A DNA stretch of 64,000 bases, taken from assembly GCF_010685995.1 (NCBI RefSeq), contig NZ_JAAGWK010000024.1:120771-184770 (forward strand), written 5' to 3'. Under the pieces are notes generated by a model that saw nothing but the letters and a program-made list of their open reading frames with translations, searched no databases and was not told the origin of the DNA. Numbering within the stretch: position 1 is the stretch's first letter; each line of letters starts with the position of its first letter. Below, one piece after another: positions 10,994 to 19,248 of the stretch. A program made the translations under genes and the position numbers. The DNA is from Goekera deserti (GTDB taxonomy: Bacteria; Actinomycetota; Actinomycetes; Mycobacteriales; Geodermatophilaceae).

Positions 10994-12511
10994 TCAGCGC
11001 GACCCGCGGGCCCGCTCCCGGTCGGCGGCGGTGGCCGGGTCGTGGTCCCCGCCGGCGGCCAGCCGGCTGTGCCGCCGGCTGTAGCCGGCGTAGACGCCGA
11101 CGCCCAGGGCCATCCAGACGGCGAACCGGGCCCACGTCTCGGCCGGGAGGTTGAGCATCAGGTAGAAGCAGGCCAGCGCCGACACGATCGGCAGCACCGG
11201 CATCAGCGGGACCCGGAACGACCGCGGGAGGTCCGGCCGTGTCCGCCTCAGCACGACGACGCCGACCGACACCAGGATGAAGGCGAACAGGGTGCCGATG
11301 TTGACCAGCTCGCTCAGCGCCGAGATGGGCAGGAAGCCGGCCAGCAGAGCCACCACGATCCCCGTCCCGATGGTGATCTTGTAGGGCGTGCCGTAGCGGG
11401 GGTGCACGTCGCCGATCGACGGCGGCAGCAGGTGGTCGCGGCTCATCGCGAACAGCACCCGGGACTGCCCGAGCATCAGGATCATGACCACCGACGTGAG
11501 TCCGGCCAGGGCCCCGACCGAGATCAGACTGGAGACGAAGGACAGGCCCACGCTGCGGAACGCGTCGGCCAGCGGCGCGGTGACCGACAGCTCGGCGTAG
11601 GGCTGCATGCCGACGACGACCAGCGAGACCGCGACGTAGAGCAGCGTGCAGATGGCCAGCGAGCCGATGATGCCGCGCGGCAGGTCGCGGGCCGGCTGCC
11701 GGGTCTCCTCGGCCGCCGTCGCCACGATGTCGAACCCGATGAAGGCGAAGAACACGATGGAGGCGCCGGTGATGATGCCGCCGACGCCGAACGTGGTGGG
11801 CGTGAAGCCGGCGATCAGCTGGATCAGCGGTGCCGTCCATCCGCTGGCGTCCTCACCGGGCGCGGCCTCCGGCACGAACGGGGCGTAGTTGTCGGCCTTG
11901 ACGTAGAACAGCCCCACCACGATCACCAGCAGCACGATGAAGATCTTGATGCCGACGATGACCGAGGTGATCCGGGACGACAGCTTGATGCCCAGCACCA
12001 GCACGGCGGTCATCAGCAGGGCGATGACGATGGCCGGGATGTTGACCGTGGCGTCCTCTCCCGCGATGGAGGTGGGCAGCGGGATGCCGAGGTCGCCGAG
12101 CAGCTGGTTCAGGTAGCCCGACCAGCCCACGCTGACCGTGGCGGCGCCCAGGGCCAGTTCCAGCACGAGGTCCCAGCCGATGATCCAGGCGATGAGCTCG
12201 CCGAGCGTCGCGTAGGAGAACGTGTAGGCGGAGCCCGCGACCGGCACCGTGGACGCGAACTCGGCGTAGCAGAGCGCGGCCAGGCCGCAGACGATGCCCG
12301 CGATCACGAAGGAGAGGGCCACCGCCGGGCCGGCCGTCGTCTTGGCGACCTCGCCGGTGAGCACGAAGATCCCGGTGCCGATGATCACGCCGACGCCGAA
12401 CACGGTGAGGTCCAGCGCGGAGAGGTTCTTCTTGAGCTGGTGCTCGGGCTCCTCGGTGTCCCGGATGGAGTCCTCGACACCCTTGATGCGTCGGTTCCTG
12501 CCCGTGGCCAC
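10994..12511 (-). CDS. APC-superfamily amino acid permease (cationic amino acid transporter type)
   Basis: A 505-residue secondary transporter of the APC superfamily with about twelve transmembrane segments. Helix 1 carries the hallmark GVGVIIGTGIFVLTG, where substrate backbone groups bind in family structures, and helix 6 has FFAFIGFDIVATAAEE. The N-terminus before the first helix has ELKKNLSALD-like amphipathic sequence typical of the CAT subgroup. GTG 12511 was chosen because AAGGGGG lies just upstream; the frame stays open further upstream but encodes implausible sequence. The substrate (cationic or neutral amino acids) cannot be fixed from sequence. Confidence 0.9.
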   Translation of the reverse strand: MATGRNRRIKGVEDSIRDTEEPEHQLKKNLSALDLTVFGVGVIIGTGIFVLTGEVAKTTAGPAVALSFVIAGIVCGLAALCYAEFASTVPVAGSAYTFSYATLGELIAWIIGWDLVLELALGAATVSVGWSGYLNQLLGDLGIPLPTSIAGEDATVNIPAIVIALLMTAVLVLGIKLSSRITSVIVGIKIFIVLLVIVVGLFYVKADNYAPFVPEAAPGEDASGWTAPLIQLIAGFTPTTFGVGGIITGASIVFFAFIGFDIVATAAEETRQPARDLPRGIIGSLAICTLLYVAVSLVVVGMQPYAELSVTAPLADAFRSVGLSFVSSLISVGALAGLTSVVMILMLGQSRVLFAMSRDHLLPPSIGDVHPRYGTPYKITIGTGIVVALLAGFLPISALSELVNIGTLFAFILVSVGVVVLRRTRPDLPRSFRVPLMPVLPIVSALACFYLMLNLPAETWARFAVWMALGVGVYAGYSRRHSRLAAGGDHDPATAADRERARGSR

Positions 12512-12652
12512 GGCACCCCCTTCGTCGGGCCGGACTGTGATGCCGGCCACTCGCAGCGGCAGCCTTCCACGGCTGCGGGCGCCGCGCACGACGGCGCCGG
12601 CCCGGGCCGCCTACGCTCAGCCGGTCGCCCGACGAGCTGCGGAGGTGGAGTC

Positions 12653-13744
12653 GTGACCAGCACCGATCGGCAGCGGGGTCCCCGGATCCGCGTGCCGCGC
12701 GCCCACCACACGGCCGAGCAGCCCCCGGTCGGCCCGACCCGCTCCGACACCGCCGACGCCGTCATCGACTGCGCGGTCTACGTCGACGGGCAGCGGCAGC
12801 CCCCGGTCGAGCCGGTGGCCTCCCTGGAGCGCGCCCGCGCCGTCGGCGGCTTCGTCTGGCTGGGGCTGCACGAGCCCAGCCAGGCGGAGTTCGAGACCTT
12901 CGCCAGCCGCTACGGGCTGCACCCGCTGGCCGTCGAGGACGCCGTCAACGCCCATCAGCGGCCGAAGCTGGAGCGCTACGACGACAGCCTGTTCATGGTG
13001 CTCAAGACCGCGCGCTACGTCGAGCACGACCAGCTCACCGCCACCAGCGAGGTGGTGGACACCGGCGAGGTGATGGTCTTCGTCGGGCCGGAGTACGTGA
13101 TCACCGTGCGGCACGGCGAGCACAGCGGGCTCAAGGAGCTGCGGGCCGGCCTGGAGCGGCAGCCGGACATGCTCCGGCAGGGCCCCTCCTCGGTGCTCTA
13201 CGCCGTCGCCGACCTGGTCGTCGACCACTTCGTGGAGACCGTCGCCGCCGTCGAGGAGGACGTCGAGGAGCTCGAGGCGTCGGTCTTCAGCCCGGACCGC
13301 ACCGACGACATCGGCCGGATCTACCAGCTCAAGCGGGAGCTGATGCAGCTGCGCCGGGCGCTGAACCCGCTGGAGGGGCCGCTGACCGCGCTGGCCGAGC
13401 GGCAGGTCGAGCAGGTGCCCGAGCAGATGCGCTCCTACTTCCGCGACGTGCAGGACCACGCCGTCCGGGTGCGCGAGCAGCTCACTGCCTACGACGAGCT
13501 GCTGGCCTCGATCCTGCAGGCGTCACTGGCCCGCACCTCGCTGGCCGACAACGAGGACATGCGCAAGATCTCGGCGTACGCCGGCATCATCGCCGTGCCC
13601 ACGGCGATCGCCGGGGTGTACGGCATGAACTTCGACTACATGCCCGAGCTCCGCTGGCACTACGGCTACCCGCTGGTCGTCCTGGTGATGGTGCTCGCCT
13701 GCCTGGGCCTGTACCGGGCCTTCAAGCGCTCCGGCTGGCTGTAG
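12653..13744 (+). CDS. corA: CorA-type magnesium/divalent cation transporter
   Basis: A 363-residue CorA homologue that forms pentameric Mg2+ channels. The large N-terminal cytoplasmic domain ends in a long helix (about 200-300), followed by two C-terminal membrane helices. The signature YGMNF at the end of the first helix is present, and the C-terminus RAFKRSGWL is basic as in the family. GTG 12653 has GGAGG 7 bases upstream. It is divergent from the APC permease and converges on rsmI. Co2+ or Ni2+ transport is also known for family members. Confidence 0.95.
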   Translation: MTSTDRQRGPRIRVPRAHHTAEQPPVGPTRSDTADAVIDCAVYVDGQRQPPVEPVASLERARAVGGFVWLGLHEPSQAEFETFASRYGLHPLAVEDAVNAHQRPKLERYDDSLFMVLKTARYVEHDQLTATSEVVDTGEVMVFVGPEYVITVRHGEHSGLKELRAGLERQPDMLRQGPSSVLYAVADLVVDHFVETVAAVEEDVEELEASVFSPDRTDDIGRIYQLKRELMQLRRALNPLEGPLTALAERQVEQVPEQMRSYFRDVQDHAVRVREQLTAYDELLASILQASLARTSLADNEDMRKISAYAGIIAVPTAIAGVYGMNFDYMPELRWHYGYPLVVLVMVLACLGLYRAFKRSGWL

Positions 13745-13805
13745 CCCCCAGCAGGCTCGCCCCCCGCGCGCCGTCCGCGCCCGCACTCCGCGCGCTTCCC
13801 GCGCT

Positions 13806-14660
13806 CTACGGGGACTTGGCGGCGACGACGGCGTCGTAGACGGCGCGGCGGGGCATGCCGGTGGCCTCGGCGACGGCGCGGATGGCGTCCTTGCGGCCGG
13901 CACCGGCGGCCTCCTCGGCGGCGACCTCGGCGGCCAGCTCGGCCGGGCCGAGGTGCACGGCGCGGGGCACGGCGCCGGCGACAACGAGGGTGATCTCGCC
14001 GCGCAGGCCGTCGGCGGCCCAGCCGGCCAGCTCGGCCAGGGGGCCGCGGCGCACCTCCTCGTGGGTCTTGGTCAGCTCGCGGCACACCGCGGCGGCCCGG
14101 TCGTCACCGAACGCGGCGGCGGCGTCGGCCAGCGCGTCGCCGATGCGGTGCGGGGACTCGAAGAACACCATCGTGCGGGGCTCGTCGGCCAGCGCGACCA
14201 GCGACGCCCGGCGCTCCCCGCCCTTGCGCGGCAGGAAGCCCTCGAAGGTGAACCGGTCGCAGGGCAGGCCGGACACCGCGAGCGCGGTGGTCACCGCCGA
14301 CGGCCCGGGCACCGAGGTGACCAGGATCCCGGCGTCGACGGCGGCCCGCACCAGGCTGTAGCCGGGGTCGGACACCGAGGGCATGCCGGCGTCGGTGAGC
14401 AGCAGGACGGTCCCGCCATCACGCATCGCCGCGACCAGGCCGGGGAGGCGGGACAGCTCGACGGTGTCGTGGAAGGTGACCACCCGGCCGGTGAAGGTGA
14501 CGCCGAGGTCGCCGGCCAGCCGGTGCAGGCGGCGGGTGTCCTCCACGGCGAGCACGTCGGCCTCGGCGATCGCGGCCCGCAGCCGGGGCCCGACGTCGTC
14601 CGGGCGCCCCAGTGGGGCCCCGCCCAGCACCAGACGACCGGCCGGCGGTTGCTCCTCCAT
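13806..14660 (-). CDS. rsmI: 16S rRNA ribose-2'-O-methyltransferase RsmI (C1402)
   Basis: A 284-residue SAM-dependent methyltransferase of the tetrapyrrole-methylase fold that modifies the decoding centre. It shows LGGAPLGRPDD at the N-terminus, EDTRR, LLTDAGMPSVSDPG (SAM loop), VPGPSAVTTAL, FEGFLPRKG and FFESPHR. The N-terminal LATPIGN-type motif is altered to LGGAPLG. It is divergent from the protein mannosyltransferase gene with only 52 bp between the starts, as in mycobacteria. Confidence 0.95.
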   Translation of the reverse strand: MEEQPPAGRLVLGGAPLGRPDDVGPRLRAAIAEADVLAVEDTRRLHRLAGDLGVTFTGRVVTFHDTVELSRLPGLVAAMRDGGTVLLLTDAGMPSVSDPGYSLVRAAVDAGILVTSVPGPSAVTTALAVSGLPCDRFTFEGFLPRKGGERRASLVALADEPRTMVFFESPHRIGDALADAAAAFGDDRAAAVCRELTKTHEEVRRGPLAELAGWAADGLRGEITLVVAGAVPRAVHLGPAELAAEVAAEEAAGAGRKDAIRAVAEATGMPRRAVYDAVVAAKSP

Positions 14661-14712
14661 GCCACGAGCCTGTCACGGCAGGGGGACCAGGTCGGCCACA
14701 TACCCTGGCGGC

Positions 14713-16275
14713 ATGGCGGTGACAGCACCTGAGCGGACGTCTGTCGCGCCTCCGCCACCGCCGGCCCGCCGGTCGCTGCGGGCACCGCGTCGCCGCCTGG
14801 ACCCCACGCCGCCGGCCCCGACCGACCGGCTGCTGAGCTGGGTGCTCACCGCGGTGCTCGGCGTGGCCACGCTGGTGAGCCGGGTGTGGGGCATCAGCTA
14901 CCCACCGGACCTGCTGTTCGACGAGGCGTACTACCCGCCCGAGGCGAACGAGATGCTGGAGTGGGGCTACGAGTTCAACCGCGGCTACACGTTCATCGTG
15001 CACCCACCGCTGGGCAAGTGGTTCATCGCGCTGGGCGAGCAGGTGTTCGGGTACGACTCGGTCGGCTGGCGGGTGCCCTCGGCGGTGGCCGGCACGATCG
15101 CCGTCGTCGTGCTGGTGCGGCTGGCCCGCCGGCTGACCGGCTCGACCCTGTGGGGCGTGGTCGCCGGGCTGCTGCTGGCCCTGGACGGGTTCGCCTTCAC
15201 GCTGTCCCGGATCGGCCTGCTCGACGTGTTCCTGCAGGCCCTGGTGGTCTCCGGGGTGGCCTGCCTGGTGGTCGACCGCGACCGGGTGCGTGCCACGATC
15301 CGAGCTGGGGTGCTCGAGCACGCCGACCGGGTGACGGCGTCCGGCTTCGCCCTGGGCCCGCGCACGTGGCGGATCGCCGGCGGGTTCCTGCTGGGCTCGG
15401 CCTGCGCGGTCAAGTGGAGCGGCGTCTACTTCCTGGCGTTCTTCGCCGTGGCCAGCCTCTTCTGGGACCGCGCGTCGTGGAGGGCGGCCGGCGTCGCCCG
15501 GCCCAGCCGGGTGGCGCTGCTGCGCGGCCTGCCCGGCGCCGCCTGGGCTCTCGGTGTGCTGCCGGTGCTCACCTACCTGGCCACCTTCACCGGCTGGTTC
15601 CTGGGCGAGTCGTCGCAGGGCCGGCACTGGGCCGAGCAGAACCCGGACACCTCGTTCGGCTTCGTGCCCGGTGCGCTGCGCTCGCTGTGGCACATGCACG
15701 GCGAGTGGCTGGCGTTCCACAACGGGCTGTCCAGCCCGCACCCGTGGGAGTCCGGGCCGTGGTCGTGGGTGGTCGACGGCCGGCCGATCCTGCTGTGGAA
15801 CCCGCAGGACCTCACCGACGGCGACGGCAACCCGGTGGTGCGCTACATCCTGATGGTGGGCACGCCGACCCTGTGGTTCGCGTTCGTGCCGGCGCTGCTG
15901 TGGCTGCTCTGGCGGATCGTGGCCCGGCGCGACGCCGCCGCGGGCGTGGCGGCCGTCGGCATCGCCGCCGGCTGGCTCACCTGGTTCGTGAACCTCGACC
16001 GCACCATGTTCATCTTCTACATGGCACCGGTGCTGCCGTTCTTCGTCATCGCCGTGACCCTCGCCCTGCAGGACGTGCTGGGCCCGACCGGCCGCGTCGA
16101 CCCGACCGGGACGACGGGACCCACGCCGCTGCGCCGCCAGCTGGGGCTGGGTGCGGTGTGCCTGTACGTCACCGTCGTGGCCGCGACGTTCGTGTTCTTC
16201 CTGCCGGTGCTCACCGGCCACCCGCTGCCCACCCCGGACTGGCAGCAGCGGATGTGGTTCCCCTCCTGGTACTGA
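14713..16275 (+). CDS. pmt: Dolichyl/polyprenyl-phosphate-mannose protein mannosyltransferase
   Basis: GT39 membrane enzyme, 520 residues, that transfers mannose from polyprenyl-phosphate-mannose to Ser/Thr of exported proteins during Sec translocation. The first periplasmic loop has FDEAYYPPEA with the catalytic Asp-Glu pair, and HPPLGKW follows, both PMT hallmarks. About ten to eleven hydrophobic helices are visible, and the C-terminal periplasmic loop region contains HPWESGPW. It starts at ATG 14713 opposite rsmI. Secreted wall proteins encoded here (for example RpfB) could be substrates, but that is inference. Confidence 0.94.
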   Translation: MAVTAPERTSVAPPPPPARRSLRAPRRRLDPTPPAPTDRLLSWVLTAVLGVATLVSRVWGISYPPDLLFDEAYYPPEANEMLEWGYEFNRGYTFIVHPPLGKWFIALGEQVFGYDSVGWRVPSAVAGTIAVVVLVRLARRLTGSTLWGVVAGLLLALDGFAFTLSRIGLLDVFLQALVVSGVACLVVDRDRVRATIRAGVLEHADRVTASGFALGPRTWRIAGGFLLGSACAVKWSGVYFLAFFAVASLFWDRASWRAAGVARPSRVALLRGLPGAAWALGVLPVLTYLATFTGWFLGESSQGRHWAEQNPDTSFGFVPGALRSLWHMHGEWLAFHNGLSSPHPWESGPWSWVVDGRPILLWNPQDLTDGDGNPVVRYILMVGTPTLWFAFVPALLWLLWRIVARRDAAAGVAAVGIAAGWLTWFVNLDRTMFIFYMAPVLPFFVIAVTLALQDVLGPTGRVDPTGTTGPTPLRRQLGLGAVCLYVTVVAATFVFFLPVLTGHPLPTPDWQQRMWFPSWY

Positions 16276-16343
16276 GCCGCCAGGCCCGTCGCGTCGGGGT
16301 CCAGACGGCCCTGGGAGCTCCCGTCCGGGACGGGGCACCTGCT

Positions 16344-16377
16344 CCGGGACGTGTCAGGTATGCCTGACACGTCCCGG
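16344..16377. terminator. Perfect 15-bp hairpin between pmt and vanY-type gene
   Basis: CCGGGACGTGTCAGG (16344-16358) and its exact complement (16363-16377) flank the tetraloop TATG. It sits between two convergent genes and probably terminates both. Confidence 0.85.
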
Positions 16378-16445
16378 GCCGAGGATCCGACTGTCCGGGT
16401 GGTCCACCGCGCGGCGGACCGCCGACGCCCCGGTGGCGGGAGCCG

Positions 16446-17297
16446 CTAGTCCAGGTAGTCCGGGGCGGCGGGCAGCCCGAAGAACTGCTCCAGGGTGGCC
16501 ACGCCGCGCGCCCGCATCTCGGTGGACAGCTCCACGCCCACGTACCGCAGGTGCCACGGCTCGCCCTTGTAGCCGGTGACCTGCTGCTCGGGGGCGGTGT
16601 ACCGGACGATCCAGCCGTATCGCCAGCACTCCGCGGCCACCCACATGCCCTCCGCCGTCCCGGCGAAGCACTGCTCGATGTCGCAGCCCCCGCCGCCCAC
16701 GTCGACGCCGAGGCCGGTCTGGTGCTCGCTGTAGCCGGCCCGGGCGCTGGCCGCGTCGGCCGCGGCCCGGCCCAGCCGGCTGACCGCGCTCGCGTGCACG
16801 CCCTGCTGGTAGTCGTAGGAGCGGTAGCCGCTCAGCGGTGTCACGGTGAGCCCCTGGGCGGCGGCCGCGGTGACCAGCTGGTCCATGGCGGCCGCCGCCG
16901 GCGCCGCGAGGGTCACCCCGCCGGCCACCGGCACCAGGTCGGCCGGCGCGTAGTCCAGCGGGCTCAGCGGGCGAGTCTTGTTCACCACGACCCACGGGCT
17001 GGCCGGGTCGTCGACGGAGAAGCGCTGCGCGTCGAAGGGCGGCACCGGCGAGGCGGGCGGCGTGGTGGGCACCGGCGGGGTGGTGGGCACCGGCGGGGCG
17101 GACGACGGGACGGTCGGCGTGGCCGGGGCGGGTGCCAGCTGCGCGGGGTCCGCAGAGCCGACCGCGGCGGTGTCCGTCGACGTGCCGGGCCACCGACCGG
17201 TGACGGCGGCGGTCACCGCGAGCGTCACCGCCAGCGCCAGGGCGCCGACCAGCAGCCAGCGACGCCGTCCGCGGGCGCCGGTCCCGTGCCGGCTCAC
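16446..17297 (-). CDS. M15 (VanY-type) D-Ala-D-Ala carboxypeptidase, exported
   Basis: A 283-residue zinc peptidase that trims the terminal D-Ala from peptidoglycan stem peptides. It has an N-terminal membrane anchor (about 13-33), a Pro/Thr linker with a duplicated PVPTTP unit, and an M15B domain with SGYRS, SEHQTGLGVDV (zinc His and Asp) and EPWHLRYV (catalytic Glu, zinc His). The gene converges on pmt with a strong terminator between. It is a generic housekeeping-type enzyme, well separated from the VanX-like operon at 53 kb. Confidence 0.92.
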   Translation of the reverse strand: MSRHGTGARGRRRWLLVGALALAVTLAVTAAVTGRWPGTSTDTAAVGSADPAQLAPAPATPTVPSSAPPVPTTPPVPTTPPASPVPPFDAQRFSVDDPASPWVVVNKTRPLSPLDYAPADLVPVAGGVTLAAPAAAAMDQLVTAAAAQGLTVTPLSGYRSYDYQQGVHASAVSRLGRAAADAASARAGYSEHQTGLGVDVGGGGCDIEQCFAGTAEGMWVAAECWRYGWIVRYTAPEQQVTGYKGEPWHLRYVGVELSTEMRARGVATLEQFFGLPAAPDYLD

Positions 17298-17407
17298 CGG
17301 GTGTCGCGCCCGTGAGCTGCGGCGGGACCGGGTCGCGAGTCGTCGTCCATCGCGCAGGACGGTAGCCGAGCGGCCTGGGTGCGCCCCTGGGCTCGGGGCC
17401 GGACGTG

Positions 17408-17440
17408 CGTCAGGCCGGGCCCGATGGGCCCGGCCTGACG
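17408..17440 (-). terminator. Perfect 15-bp hairpin downstream of tRNA-Ala
   Basis: CGTCAGGCCGGGCCC (17408-17422) and its exact complement (17426-17440) around the triloop GAT, starting 4 bp from the tRNA 3' end. Presumed factor-independent terminator of the tRNA transcript. Confidence 0.85.
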
Positions 17441-17444
17441 AGGG

Positions 17445-17518
17445 TGGAGCTGAGGGGAGTCGAACCCCTGACCCCCTCGATGCGAACGAGGTGCGCTACC
17501 GGACTGCGCCACAGCCCC
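17445..17518 (-). tRNA. tRNA-Ala (anticodon CGC)
   Basis: The reverse strand folds as a tRNA with acceptor stem GGGGCTG/CAGCTCC, which includes the G3-U70 pair that defines alanine identity. The anticodon loop TTCGCAT gives CGC, reading GCG, and the T arm has GGTTCGACTCC. The genomic sequence after the discriminator A is CCC, so CCA is added post-transcriptionally. A strong hairpin lies just downstream. Confidence 0.95.
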
Positions 17519-17562
17519 TTGCCCGGCAGAGCTTACCGCCTGTCGAGCGGCCCGCCCCACCG

Positions 17563-17666
17563 GGGTCAGGCCCCCTGCAGGGTCCCGCCGCGAGCTCGCC
17601 CATGGTCGTCGGCAGGGTCGGGCCCCCTGCAGGGCCCCGCCGCGAGCTTGCTCGTGGTGGGGGGCA
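17563..17666. repeat. 52-bp unit, two imperfect tandem copies
   Basis: Copies at 17563-17614 and 17615-17666 share CCCCCTGCAGGG and CCGCCGCGAGCT blocks and differ mainly in the last 20 bases. The CCCTGCAGGG core is palindromic. The pair lies between tRNA-Ala and the stop of glpR. I believe similar sequences recur between genes in Geodermatophilaceae, but this is from memory. Confidence 0.75.
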
Positions 17667-17674
17667 GGGGGTCC

Positions 17675-18409
17675 TTACCCGTTCGCGACGCGCCGCGGGG
17701 CGTACAGGTCGACGTCGGCGAAGCCGATGTCGTCGTCGTCCAGGTCGACGACCGCGCTGTCCTGCCAGCCGGCCGGCGTGGGCGTGCGGGCCGCGACGAC
17801 CCGTCCGGGGCGCAGCGGGTGCACCGGAGCCAGCGGCAGGCTCGGGTACGGGGTGGACGCCAGCGGCGCGGACACCGGCGACACGGTGGCGGCGGCCGCC
17901 GGAGCCGCCGCCGGGGCGGGACGGGCCGGGACCTGGCGGGCGACCGGCCGGGCCGCCCGTCGTGCCGCCCGGCGGGCCGCCGCCCGGCGCTCCCGCTGGA
18001 CGGTCGCGCGCAGCACCATCAGGTATCCGACGACGGCGACGTCCAGCAGCACCTGCGGGGCCCACATCCACGACTGGTACGCCAGCGCGCCGACGAGGGT
18101 CAGCAGCGCGAGCGCCACCAGGCCACCGAGCGTGCGCCGCCGCACGGCGTGCACGTCGACCCGGAGCTCACCAGAGCTGCGCAGCGCGGCCCGGTCGATC
18201 GCGACGCGCTCGGTCTCCGCGTGCACCACGGGGTCGACCGTGCGTCGCCGCTGCAGGGTGCGTCCGGAGTCCGCTCCCCCGCCCTGTCCCCGGACCCCGC
18301 CCGCCGTCCCGGCCGGCTGGGTCCCCGGTTCCCCGCGGGTCACCACCATCGGCACGAGCACGACGAACCACAGCACCACCAGCGCCGCCAGCAGAACGCC
18401 TGATCCCAT
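17675..18409 (-). CDS. GlpR-like membrane protein (partner of gephyrin-like Glp)
   Basis: A 244-residue protein with an N-terminal membrane helix (about 4-24), an Arg/Gly-rich cytoplasmic linker, two further helices around 105-145, an Arg/Ala-rich stretch with repeated RRAARRA, and an acidic tail with LDDDDIGFADVDLY. It corresponds by position and layout to the gene next to rimJ and glp in mycobacteria and corynebacteria, where GlpR is described as the membrane receptor of the gephyrin-like protein Glp and is linked to FtsZ and division. ATG 18409 was chosen because it starts directly before the first helix. The assignment rests on context plus topology, not on a diagnostic motif. Confidence 0.75.
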   Translation of the reverse strand: MGSGVLLAALVVLWFVVLVPMVVTRGEPGTQPAGTAGGVRGQGGGADSGRTLQRRRTVDPVVHAETERVAIDRAALRSSGELRVDVHAVRRRTLGGLVALALLTLVGALAYQSWMWAPQVLLDVAVVGYLMVLRATVQRERRAAARRAARRAARPVARQVPARPAPAAAPAAAATVSPVSAPLASTPYPSLPLAPVHPLRPGRVVAARTPTPAGWQDSAVVDLDDDDIGFADVDLYAPRRVANG

Positions 18410-18629
18410 ATCTCGGGTCCACCTCGATCCAGTCCATGAGCACACACACCCCAGTCCCTGGGGTCACACCAGTCACAGGTGTCACTCGAGAGGCAGGTTA
18501 GGGACGGCGGCGCGGAGATCAGGGGAGGTGGACCGGTGTGTCGGCGACGTGTTGCGGCGTCTCGGCGTGTCCCGTCGACATCGTGACCTCAGCGTGTCCG
18601 GCCCGCTACCGGGCGTACACACTCGATGG
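18410..18629 (-). promoter_or_regulatory. glpR upstream region with four GACAC sites
   Basis: On the minus strand GACAC occurs at 18598-18594, 18571-18567, 18542-18538 and 18483-18479. GACAC is the reported core of the WhiA sporulation/division regulator's binding site in Streptomyces. A GTCACACC/AGTCACAGGTGTCAC cluster lies at 18463-18486. The sites are visible; a role for WhiA is a suggestion only. Confidence 0.3.
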
Positions 18630-19247
18630 TCAGTGCGGTGCGCGGGCCCGCCAGCGGGTGAGCAGCCCCCCCGGGACGTCGTCGGCCAGCAGGGCGTACC
18701 CGAGGTGGTCGCGCCACGCTCCGTCGATGTCCAGGTACTGCCGGAAGAGCGCCTCCTGACGGAAGCCCAGCCGCTCCACCAGGCGCCGGCTCGGCCGGTT
18801 CTCCGGGCGGATGTCGGCCTGCAGCCGGTGCAGGCCCACTGCGCCGAAGGCGTGGTCGCACACCAGCGCGACCGCCAGCGACGCCACCCCGCGACCGGAC
18901 ACCGCGCGGTCGACCCAGTAGCCCAGGTGGCCCGAGCGCAGCGCCCCGCGCACCACGTTGTCCAGCGTCACCTGCCCGACGAGCCGGTCCTCGTACCGGA
19001 CGGCGAACGGCAGCGAGGTGCCCTGGCGTGCCCGCGCGAGCGCGGCCCGCCGCATCGCCCGGTAGGACGACGGCGTGTGCCGGGCCGCCCAGCTCATCGC
19101 CGCCGACGGCTCCCACGGGGCCAGCCACAGCTCGTTGGCCCGCCGCACCCGCGTCCACTCGACGGCGTCGCGCCGGGCCAGCGGGACCAGCTCGACCGGT
19201 CCCCAGCCGAGCCGGGCCGGCCAGCCCGGGTGGGTGACGCTGTCCAG
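18630..19247 (-). CDS. rimJ: GNAT acetyltransferase, RimJ/RimL type
   Basis: An acetyl-CoA-dependent N-acetyltransferase of the ribosomal-protein-alanine type. Acetyl-CoA site features include GYWVDRAVSGRGVAS, followed by HRLQADIRPENRPSRRLVERLGF, the usual motif A/B order. The first conventional start (GTG 19148) would cut off the conserved N-terminal HPGWPARLGWGPVELVPL segment. I therefore propose the CTG at 19247, one base after the glp stop, preceded by GGGAG inside the end of glp; this gives 205 residues. It is transcribed with glp. Confidence 0.85.
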   Translation of the reverse strand: MDSVTHPGWPARLGWGPVELVPLARRDAVEWTRVRRANELWLAPWEPSAAMSWAARHTPSSYRAMRRAALARARQGTSLPFAVRYEDRLVGQVTLDNVVRGALRSGHLGYWVDRAVSGRGVASLAVALVCDHAFGAVGLHRLQADIRPENRPSRRLVERLGFRQEALFRQYLDIDGAWRDHLGYALLADDVPGGLLTRWRARAPH

Positions 19248-19248
19248 C

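Noticed and set aside
10415..12652. Upstream extension of corA as a 1109-codon frame
   Set aside because: The extension is antisense to the APC permease and is Arg/Asp/Gln-rich noise; homology-like CorA sequence begins after GTG 12653.
16446..17297. Linking the VanY-type carboxypeptidase to the VanX-like operon
   Set aside because: It lies 36 kb away, is monocistronic, and such exported M15 enzymes are common housekeeping proteins.
17445..17518. tRNA-Ala as an integration site of a genomic island
   Set aside because: No integrase or direct repeat of the tRNA 3' end is visible nearby.
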